This document shows, piece after piece, positions 34,728-40,514 of a stretch of DNA of 45,043 nucleotides. The stretch is from positions 1 to 45,043 of IMG/VR virus record IMGVR_UViG_3300042350_003251. One strand, written 5' to 3'. Positions within the stretch are counted from its first letter, which is position 1, and each line of letters opens with the position of its first letter. A program made the translations under genes and the position numbers. Origin of the DNA: a virus. The notes beneath the pieces are model-generated. The model had not been told where the DNA came from. It searched no databases and saw nothing but the letters and a program-made list of their open reading frames with translations.

Positions 34728-34982
34728 CTATCTTTCTTTTTCCCTCACCTTATACCAATCCCCCTTCTCGTCTTTCCAATAGCTGCCACACTTGTGGTAT
34801 TGAATGCCGTCTAAGGAGTTGTTCTTGCGCCATCTTAGCCCCAGCCGTATTGCTTCTTTGCGGGATATGACAATCTCAAATTCGTGGAGCAGGTAAAGGT
34901 AAATACGTCGTATCATAGTTTCTTTCGGTTTTGTTGGTTTCGGCTCGTCTGCGTCCCAGACCCCGATGGATGGTTGGCTCAT
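34728..34982 (-). CDS. Unknown protein, 84 aa
   Basis: A basic 84-aa protein. The N-terminus is acidic and disordered-looking (SQPSIGVWDADEPKPTKPKE); a helical basic segment follows (MIRRIYLYLLHEFEIVISRKEAIRLGLRWRK, about 23-53) and a short strand pair with one Cys (KCGSYWKDEKGDWYKV). It overlaps the upstream gene as ATGA and is followed by a terminator. No family recognised. Confidence 0.5.
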   Translation of the reverse strand: MSQPSIGVWDADEPKPTKPKETMIRRIYLYLLHEFEIVISRKEAIRLGLRWRKNNSLDGIQYHKCGSYWKDEKGDWYKVREKER

Positions 34983-35173
34983 TTCTTGTTCCTGTATTCG
35001 TGTTCACTATAAATCTCCACCGGTCCCTTCTCCCGTATCGCTGCCGCCACCTCCTCCGCATTTTTAGCGTATTTCTGATCCGACACAAGGGCGTAGGTCA
35101 TGTCCGGAGACAAGCCACTGAAGAGAACGGCCTCATTGCCGTTGTCCAACATAAAGGTTAGTCTAATCAGCAT
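34979..35173 (-). CDS. Unknown protein, 64 aa
   Basis: The start ATG 35173 (MLIRLTFMLDNGNEAVLFSGL) gives an 11-nt overlap with the preceding gene; an ATG at 35200 would add nine residues. The protein has a beta-strand N-terminus and a helix (KYAKNAEEVAAAIREKG). It overlaps the next start as ATGA, which supports translation. Function unknown. Confidence 0.5.
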   Translation of the reverse strand: MLIRLTFMLDNGNEAVLFSGLSPDMTYALVSDQKYAKNAEEVAAAIREKGPVEIYSEHEYRNKK

Positions 35174-35492
35174 GGCTCTCTTGATATTGTGCCTCGACAA
35201 AATTAAATGCTTCCATGTGGTCGAAGAACCGTTGCTTCATGTCACTATCCATAGAATGAATCTGGCGGACAAGGCTGTAAAGCATTTCGTTCACCTCGAT
35301 TTCTAAGTCTTTGTGTTCTTTTCGCAAAAGCAAATGTAGGTGTTTTTCAAACCGGTTGGCAGCGTTAATTAGCTGGTTTGTCACTTGGTTCAATGCCGGT
35401 GAGAACCGCTTGTCAGGATCGTGTTTGAGAACGTCCCCTTGAATTGTCACCCCTTTCACGAAGGAGCAAAAAAGTGAATATTCGTTTGTCAT
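35163..35492 (-). CDS. Unknown helical protein, 109 aa
   Basis: Mostly helical and rich in His, Leu, Gln and Glu (NRFEKHLHLLLRKEHKDLEIEVNEMLYSL, split here as residues about 46-75). It is the first gene of a three-gene unit that ends at the terminator 34671-34702. TATGTTTG, a TAnnTTTG match, lies 4 nt before its start codon, but no TTG is suitably spaced. No signal peptide or catalytic motif. Function unknown. Confidence 0.5.
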   Translation of the reverse strand: MTNEYSLFCSFVKGVTIQGDVLKHDPDKRFSPALNQVTNQLINAANRFEKHLHLLLRKEHKDLEIEVNEMLYSLVRQIHSMDSDMKQRFFDHMEAFNFVEAQYQESHAD

Positions 35493-35560
35493 AATTCAAA
35501 CATATAACCACTACCCCAACCTTGCCGTGGTTGTTCGACCAAATCCCGTTCTCACTCGAC

Positions 35561-35591
35561 TAAAAGAAAAGAGGAGGCCATAAACCTCCTC
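35561..35591 (-). terminator. Strong Rho-independent terminator
   Basis: On the minus strand GAGGAGG (35591-35585), a 7-nt loop and CCTCCTC (35577-35571) form a perfect 7-bp GC-rich stem followed by TTTTCTTTTA (35570-35561). It lies about 40 nt beyond the structured region at 35630-35860, so it ends that transcript. Confidence 0.85.
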
Positions 35592-35629
35592 CTTTGCACA
35601 CATCTTTAAATTCAACCCTTAAAAATTTG

Positions 35630-35860
35630 CAGGGGGCAGCAGAGTCGAACTGCCGAAAATCCTTTAATATTATTCCCCCTGATTGCTGGGCCTCTATTCC
35701 CAGCTTTCTCGTGCCACAAGTATCAAACTTACCGGAATCTCGTCCTCTCAAAGTTCAGTATTCGGACTGAACGCCTAGCCCATTAGGGCGTCTTCGTCGG
35801 TTGGATATGCTTTTAAGAACGCTGTGGGCCTAAACCCGTTGCACTCCCGTAGGAGTTCGT
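35630..35860 (-). ncRNA. Structured non-coding RNA candidate with tRNA-like 3' element
   Basis: This gene-free stretch of about 230 nt is full of hairpins on the minus strand: ACTCC/GGAGT (35843-35856); GTTCAGT/ACTGAAC, 7 bp (35753-35772); GCTGGG/CCCAGC, 6 bp (35685-35704); and a 3' element in which CAGGGGG (35681-35675) pairs with CCCCCTG (35636-35630) around a T-arm-like hairpin, CGGCAG-TTCGACT-CTGCTG (35655-35637). The TTCGACT loop and its stem have the form of a tRNA or tmRNA T-arm stacked on an acceptor stem. Only about 19 nt separate the 5' acceptor-like strand from the T-arm, too few for D and anticodon arms, so it is not an ordinary tRNA. A terminator follows at 35561-35591. It may be a stable processed RNA at the 3' end of the ferritin operon. 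Confidence 0.45.
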
Positions 35861-35877
35861 TTTGAATTTATGTTGGT

Positions 35878-37236
35878 TTAATAGGGAGGGTTTATTGATC
35901 GCATAGAATTGAACCTATTTGATTTTTTTTTGGGTGGAATCATCATTCCGTTCTCGGCCTTTGGATTGATTTTTTTTAATCTATCCTTTCTACTCATTTC
36001 CAAAAGCATATCTATTCTTTTTAATTCAGCCGCATCTTCCTTAACTTTTGGATTAAGGCCGCTCTTCAGCATTTTTATCATCTTAACTTCTTCATGGCTG
36101 CTCTCCCCAAGATGTGGATAGTGTTTATCGCCCTGCTTGTCCGTCCAATATGGCATTTCTTTTTTTCCTGTTATGAAAGATTTAAGCTTTTCCAAAAGGT
36201 TTTGATTCATTCCCGGATACTGCATGGCTGGCGGTGGTTTTTGAGCAGGTTTTGGAATAGAAACCATTTCTGGCTTTCTGTTGTCGACCACATCCGGACC
36301 GGTGAAATTATAGTTTGCCGCCTTAGGGGTTAAGGCTTTTGGTACGATGATTTCTGGTTTAACCGGGGCTGGAGTTGGTTTTACCGGATTAACATTTGAA
36401 TAATCGTTGTTCTCTGCATAGCTATCCCAATACCCTTTTGGCTTTATTGATGGGTGATAAATATCAAAACTTCCACTTTTTAAGTAATTATCTATCTTCT
36501 GCTCATTAGAAAATTTTAACCGCTTAATCGTTACTTTTTTACCATCTTTTATTATGTCTGCCGATTGTACTTGATTTTCATCAGGGTATGTCCCCGGCTT
36601 TATGTTTTTATTTCTTTGCATTATTTCTAGTGCAAGCTTATCTAGTTTCTTTTTTGCCTCATCTCCTTCTTTTTTTAAGACAAATACCTGATTTGTTTTT
36701 TCGTACTCTTCCGGTGTGCTTTTACGTATTTGATCTGCTTTTTCAATTTGTTTTTGTAATTTATAATAATTGTACAAATCCAAGCTGTCCTGAGTTGTTG
36801 GCTTGCTTAAAATTGGGCGGGGCACCTTTTTCACCGCAGGAGGAACTATCTTCACGCCATCCTCGGCTTTTTGATTCATTGCTGACATGGGCATTGCTAT
36901 CATCATCCCATACTGAGCCTTGGCCGTCTTGGCTGCTTGCTTGAACTGGTCTGCGGTGGGCGCTCCGGCATCCCCGGGCTTACGCATCCGCTCACCACTC
37001 CCTGCCGCTATTCGCTCACGCTTGGCGTGGATGTTGGCGTACAGGCCATCTCCTGCCTTCTGATTGTCGTGCTTGAACTCCTTGAGGGAGCCAACAAACT
37101 TGTCCACCATCTCATGGTTGCCAGAATCAATATATCCCTTCACCATAGAAACCTTATCCTTGGGGATGACAGCCATGGTGCCGTTGGATGATTTGATGAG
37201 GATTTCTTTTCCCTCTACTTCCAGTTTGTTAGCCAT
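35878..37236 (-). CDS. Unknown protein, 452 aa, with GLYANIHAKR / KPG-GAPT motif
   Basis: Residues 62-106 read DGLYANIHAKRERIAAGSG, then ERMRKPG, GAPTADQFKQAAKTAK. I recall this combination (GL-[YW]-x-N-I-x-x-K-R ... GSGE-x-MRK-x-G-x-x-GAPT) from many short basic phage proteins of unknown role; here it is embedded in a longer protein. The rest is Lys/Pro-rich and mostly disordered-looking, with helical stretches (about 165-215) and repeated Pro-Lys segments (about 285-345). The basic, low-complexity character suggests nucleic-acid binding or a virion-packaged role. It is third in a tight operon after the ferritin-like and Cys-rich genes (3 nt gap) and precedes the structured RNA. Confidence 0.6.
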   Translation of the reverse strand: MANKLEVEGKEILIKSSNGTMAVIPKDKVSMVKGYIDSGNHEMVDKFVGSLKEFKHDNQKAGDGLYANIHAKRERIAAGSGERMRKPGDAGAPTADQFKQAAKTAKAQYGMMIAMPMSAMNQKAEDGVKIVPPAVKKVPRPILSKPTTQDSLDLYNYYKLQKQIEKADQIRKSTPEEYEKTNQVFVLKKEGDEAKKKLDKLALEIMQRNKNIKPGTYPDENQVQSADIIKDGKKVTIKRLKFSNEQKIDNYLKSGSFDIYHPSIKPKGYWDSYAENNDYSNVNPVKPTPAPVKPEIIVPKALTPKAANYNFTGPDVVDNRKPEMVSIPKPAQKPPPAMQYPGMNQNLLEKLKSFITGKKEMPYWTDKQGDKHYPHLGESSHEEVKMIKMLKSGLNPKVKEDAAELKRIDMLLEMSRKDRLKKINPKAENGMMIPPKKKSNRFNSMRSINPPY

Positions 37237-37239
37237 GAT

Positions 37240-37674
37240 TTATTTTCTTTGGAATCTAACTGCTTTTGATGCGTATGATTTCTTGCCAATACAACCCCAT
37301 GCCTTTCTGCTTAAATCGTTAGCGCAAGGCGGGTTGGAACACTTCTTGATGCCAGATGACCTAGCGCAATAGTTGTCGCCCTTTGGTGTGCCGGGGGATA
37401 TGCTATACCCCTTAGCACCGAATGAACGCTTCTTGCCGTTTATTGTAGCCGTGAATTTCTTCTTTATCACAGCCCCGTTCTTGGCAATGTCATCGGCTTC
37501 TTCTGCGCCATCTATCTTTCGAACGTAGCCATCTCCCACTTCAAGATTGATGCCGCCATTGGCGTGGCTCTTGCCCTTAAATTCCTGCATCACCTCCCAC
37601 TTACCACCGGCGATTGCCGCCTCCGGATTGGGGGTTTGCACAACTTTCATGGCCGACATAACCTTTGTATTCAT
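37240..37674 (-). CDS. Cys-rich protein, 144 aa, with SHANGGI and YCARS motifs
   Basis: Two halves are visible. The first has FKGKSHANGGINLEV (32-46), a G-x-S-H-x-x-GGI pattern I recall from Bacteroidota phage proteins. The second has KGDNYCARSSGIKKCSNPPC (98-117) and LSRKAWGCIGKKS (121-133); Cys103, 112, 117 and 128 could form a small zinc site. The protein is basic, with a C-terminal tail typical of nucleic-acid-binding or virion proteins. It lies 2 nt after the ferritin-like gene and 3 nt before the 452-aa gene, whose product shares its basic C-terminal style. Function unknown. Confidence 0.6.
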   Translation of the reverse strand: MNTKVMSAMKVVQTPNPEAAIAGGKWEVMQEFKGKSHANGGINLEVGDGYVRKIDGAEEADDIAKNGAVIKKKFTATINGKKRSFGAKGYSISPGTPKGDNYCARSSGIKKCSNPPCANDLSRKAWGCIGKKSYASKAVRFQRK

Positions 37675-37676
37675 GG

Positions 37677-38150
37677 CTACGCTTGAAGTAATCTAAAGTT
37701 TACAAATCCCACTCCCACAGATTCAACTTCGGCCAGAAGATCGGCATATTCACCCACAGCCATACGTTGAAATTTGATGTATTTCTGGATGTCTACTTTG
37801 AGTGAGTTGCTCTCGGCTTTATCATAGGCTTTTTCATACTTCTTCATCAGCCCTAGTTCAAGGTCGTAGGAAGCCGTGAGAACGCCCACAACAGACTCAT
37901 CTTTGAACACTACCTCTTTTGTTGATGGCACTTCAATCTCAAAGCCGTAGTCGTTGGATATGTCTCTCCACCCTTGCCAGTGTTCCATTTCAGACACCGC
38001 TTCAGCCTCATAGAACTTCTGGAAGCCTTGTATCTGCTTTGCTTGGCTGCATGATGCGGCATACAAATAATGCCGGTTGGCGTATAGTTCTTCGGCTGCC
38101 AGACTTTGAATCAGGTCTTGGTCTGAGATGGAGATGATTGCCTTTTTCAT
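37677..38150 (-). CDS. Ferritin-like (four-helix diiron) protein
   Basis: The 157-aa protein matches the ferritin layout: helix A LIQSLAAEELYANRHYLYAAS (13-33), the linker QIQGFQKFYEAEA, and helix B with VSEMEHWQGWRDISNDYG (52-69). E21, E54 and H57 align with the ferroxidase ligands of the ExxH pattern in bacterial ferritins. Then come a 'FEIEVPS' turn, a second pair of helices (about 87-145) with further acidic residues and a short C-terminal tail. Ferritins oxidise and store iron and can protect DNA. It is first in a three-gene operon with tight spacing. Ferritin versus Dps-like or another four-helix protein cannot be settled by eye, but the helix A/B motifs are clear. Confidence 0.72.
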   Translation of the reverse strand: MKKAIISISDQDLIQSLAAEELYANRHYLYAASCSQAKQIQGFQKFYEAEAVSEMEHWQGWRDISNDYGFEIEVPSTKEVVFKDESVVGVLTASYDLELGLMKKYEKAYDKAESNSLKVDIQKYIKFQRMAVGEYADLLAEVESVGVGFVNFRLLQA

Positions 38151-38232
38151 GGGGTAAATATAACGGAAATTAGTTTTGTGAGGAAAACTTGTGAGTTCAT
38201 CGAAATTCTGTATTTCACCTAGAACGAGTTAA

Positions 38233-38240
38233 TAATTTTG
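38233..38240 (+). promoter_or_regulatory. -7 promoter element (TAATTTTG) of the lone plus-strand gene
   Basis: TAATTTTG matches TAnnTTTG and lies only 4 nt before ATG 38245, so transcription would begin at or beside the start codon and the message would be nearly leaderless. No -33 TTG at the usual spacing was found. Confidence 0.35.
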
Positions 38241-38244
38241 TGTT

Positions 38245-38658
38245 ATGAAAAACGCACCACAACGCATATTTTTAAATCTAGGTCCAAATCCGGATCGGAA
38301 TGATTTTGCAAGCCACCATCAAGTCACTTGGTCTACCACTAGGATTAACAAGCATGACCTTGAATATAAATTTGTGAAGAAAGAAAAAGAACGGCCTGTT
38401 AATCAAAATCAGATTCGCAATCGCTTTTACAATATTGTGAGGCATATTTTTGATAATACCTATGGCCCCAGAAAGCCAATATCAGATCAAATGAAAGAAT
38501 TGTCTGAGATTAGCGAACTGGAGTTTTCCTCGTATCGTGGCGTTGGTAGCAACGTTATTGATGTTGCTGTTTTGGAACTTGAAAAATACGGACTTACTTT
38601 TAAGCCATTAGACAAAGTCAAAGAAAGAATTGGTGGGACGGGCGTGGGTCTTGGCTAG
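38245..38658 (+). CDS. Lone plus-strand gene, unknown, 137 aa
   Basis: The protein is basic in the middle (FVKKEKERPVNQNQIRNRFYNIVRHIF, split here as about 49-75) and Gly-rich at the end (GGTGVGLG). A TAnnTTTG element directly precedes it. It is the only plus-strand gene left of 44 kb and overlaps the 52-aa gene by 4 nt tail to tail. Its opposite orientation between the replication and ferritin operons suggests separate timing of expression, for example an early or host-takeover gene, but this is inference. No family recognised. Confidence 0.55.
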   Translation: MKNAPQRIFLNLGPNPDRNDFASHHQVTWSTTRINKHDLEYKFVKKEKERPVNQNQIRNRFYNIVRHIFDNTYGPRKPISDQMKELSEISELEFSSYRGVGSNVIDVAVLELEKYGLTFKPLDKVKERIGGTGVGLG

Positions 38659-38813
38659 GTGGCGTTGGCTAATATCTGTTGGTTAATTTTTCGCATCACT
38701 TCAACCGAAGCCTTCTCTCGCAATGCCACAACTAGAACGCATCTCCATGCCATTCGTTCGTTTTTAACAATTGAAACAAAGTCCCTGAACAAATGATAGT
38801 AAGGATTACTCAT
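38655..38813 (-). CDS. Small protein, 52 aa, last gene of the replication operon
   Basis: A short gene starting MSNPYYHLFRDFVSIVKNER and ending NQQILANAT. Its ATG overlaps the stop of the 89-aa gene as ATGA, the clearest reason to call it real. The protein is helical, with central residues MAWRCVLVVALREKASVEVM that suggest an amphipathic segment. It converges on the plus-strand gene, overlapping by 4 nt. Function unknown. Confidence 0.55.
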   Translation of the reverse strand: MSNPYYHLFRDFVSIVKNERMAWRCVLVVALREKASVEVMRKINQQILANAT

Positions 38814-39079
38814 GATTCAATGCCAAGGGCGGTTTTTGATAAAAAAACTGCATGATCCCAAACAACAGGGCATTTGGCTTTTAATTCTCCATAAACAGAA
38901 TCCCAATCGGTCTTATCAACTGTATGGCCTGTCAATGTTTGGGCATAAAAAAATTGTGATTCTTCTGGAGTATTCCAAAAGGCTTTGGGTATCTGGCAGG
39001 TTAAAAGCCACAAGTAATACCGGTGGGTATTTATTTTTTGAGTAGGGGATAAATCTGGCCCTTCGTTTCGTGTAGACAT
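38810..39079 (-). CDS. Unknown protein, 89 aa
   Basis: The N-terminus is polar (MSTRNEGPDLSPTQKIN); then comes an aromatic, helical core (HRYYLWLLTCQIPKAFWNTPEESQFFYAQ, split here as about 19-47). It overlaps the VRR-NUC-like gene by 49 nt, rather long, so an internal start is possible. It is coupled to the 52-aa gene downstream by ATGA. Function unknown. Confidence 0.5.
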   Translation of the reverse strand: MSTRNEGPDLSPTQKINTHRYYLWLLTCQIPKAFWNTPEESQFFYAQTLTGHTVDKTDWDSVYGELKAKCPVVWDHAVFLSKTALGIES

Positions 39080-39297
39080 TTTGCTTCGAATCCCTGTTTA
39101 ATTAACTGATCTATTCTGTGAATTTGTAGCGGCTTGATTGTATCCCTCCCTTCTTTGCATTCTACAAATATAGCCACTCCGTCACGAAAACAGAAGAGGT
39201 CTGGGAATCCATTCTCGCTTAATCTGATGGTTTTAATCACAAGCCAGCCGTCAGCCTTGTACTGCCGAATCAGCTTGTTTTGGAAATTTGATGCCAT
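39031..39297 (-). CDS. VRR-NUC-type nuclease, 88 aa
   Basis: The small protein matches stand-alone VRR-NUC (Holliday-junction-resolvase-like) nucleases: an N-terminal helix QNKLIRQYKADGWLVIKT, then GFPDLFCF with D33, and FVECKEG with the E46-x-K48 catalytic pair, followed by a helical C-terminus (QIHRIDQLIKQG). The G-x-P-D ... E-x-K pattern is the hallmark of this PD-(D/E)XK branch. Such small nucleases are common in phages next to SNF2-like helicases, and here the helicase gene is directly upstream, overlapping by 47 nt. A branched-DNA or structure-specific role in replication or recombination is expected from the family. Confidence 0.8.
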   Translation of the reverse strand: MASNFQNKLIRQYKADGWLVIKTIRLSENGFPDLFCFRDGVAIFVECKEGRDTIKPLQIHRIDQLIKQGFEAKCLHETKGQIYPLLKK

Positions 39298-40510
39298 GTT
39301 CTTTCAGGAAGTGTTGTGTCGTATATTTCTTTTTTCCCATTACCCGTTTGTAGATGGTTTTGTCAAGTGTATTGTTGGAAAAAATCCAGTATACGTCCGT
39401 TTCTAATCGGTCAATCGTTTGAGTTCTGGCCGTTCCCTGCCAGAATGAAACGGCACTAAAATCCACCGAAAAAAACACCAAACAATCTGCTTGTTTCAAA
39501 CTAATACCTTCTCGCCCCGATTGAATTTGCAAGGCAATGTTCTTATCGGTGGTATTGAACTCGTTCAGGTCGTTGGTCAATTCTTCGCCAAATATTTCTT
39601 TGAGTAACTCCCATTCAGCCTTGAATTTATAGAAAATTCCGATCTTTTTACCAGTAAAATACTGCTTTACAAAGGTCGCTTTTGTCTTGTCAATGGTGAT
39701 CCCATTGCCAGAATCTAAGATAATGGTTCCAGACCCCATCTGATGAATTTTGCTCATAAGCTTAACAGCAGAATCAGCCGTAACTGTATCTGTTTTGCCG
39801 ATAATTACAAAATCCTGCTTGAGCGTTTCAATCATTTCATAGGTTTTTGGTAGCATTTGAACTTCCAAAATATGTTCGGTGATCTTGCTTTTAAAACCGG
39901 CTTCTTCCTGAGTAAACGTCAACAGATACGGCTCAATAATTGGGTCTATTTTCTCTTTTATGGCCCTGTCGTACTTATTGACAAGTCCGTACCCTAGATT
40001 CATTTGGTATTTTTTTACAAATTCATCCGCCCATTTGTAAAAATTCACATAGTTCCGGAATGGAGACCGATGGCTCAATGAAAACTGGTGATACCATTGC
40101 GAAAAACTCTCCGGAGTCGGGGTGCCAGACATCAAAATCATGGGCAAATGCCCGAATCTTGCCCGAATATCTTTTGTGCTATTGCTTTGCTTTGGAAACG
40201 CTGAATGCTGATGGGCCTCATCCACAATCAGGAAGTCAAACCGGCCCTCAATTTTGTGCATTGATTGATGATTGATAATGATAATCTCAAATGGATATTT
40301 CCCATCTTCATAATCACCAATTATGCTTTTGAGTGCTATAATTTTTGTCAAAAAAAGCACCCGCTTCGCACCGAATTTTCGAGCCGCTTCCATACTCATA
40401 TGGGTTTTGCCGGTTCTTACACCGGCACCAAGATATACAAGCCCAAATCTTTTCAAACGATCCGCCATTTGGTCTGAAAGGGCTACTTGGTAATCTCTAA
40501 GTTTAAACAT
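39251..40510 (-). CDS. SF2 helicase, SNF2/DEAD-type
   Basis: Start ATG 40510 (MFKLRDYQVALSD) was chosen because it follows the primase stop directly and begins at the Q-motif-like RDYQ; ATG 40534 would overlap by 20 nt. Motifs: I GAGVRTGKT (28-36), II VDEAH (96-100), III MSGTPTP (127-133), a later QSGREGISLKQAD (motif V type) and WQGTARTQTIDR (357-368; motif VI type). This is a compact phage SF2 ATPase of the SNF2-like kind that works on branched or bound DNA. The companion VRR-NUC gene overlaps its end. A role in replication fork or recombination-intermediate processing is expected. Confidence 0.85.
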   Translation of the reverse strand: MFKLRDYQVALSDQMADRLKRFGLVYLGAGVRTGKTHMSMEAARKFGAKRVLFLTKIIALKSIIGDYEDGKYPFEIIIINHQSMHKIEGRFDFLIVDEAHQHSAFPKQSNSTKDIRARFGHLPMILMSGTPTPESFSQWYHQFSLSHRSPFRNYVNFYKWADEFVKKYQMNLGYGLVNKYDRAIKEKIDPIIEPYLLTFTQEEAGFKSKITEHILEVQMLPKTYEMIETLKQDFVIIGKTDTVTADSAVKLMSKIHQMGSGTIILDSGNGITIDKTKATFVKQYFTGKKIGIFYKFKAEWELLKEIFGEELTNDLNEFNTTDKNIALQIQSGREGISLKQADCLVFFSVDFSAVSFWQGTARTQTIDRLETDVYWIFSNNTLDKTIYKRVMGKKKYTTQHFLKEHGIKFPKQADSAVQG

Positions 40511-40514
40511 AATT

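Noticed and set aside
35560-35751. A 63-aa minus-strand open frame
   Set aside because: It starts inside the hairpin-rich region and runs into the terminator, with an unnatural composition; the structured RNA explains this DNA better.
35630-35760. A tRNA or tmRNA at the T-arm-like element
   Set aside because: The T-arm and acceptor strand look right, but only about 19 nt separate them from the 5' pairing strand, leaving no room for D and anticodon arms, and no tmRNA-style 5' acceptor strand was found upstream. Kept as a structured RNA candidate only.
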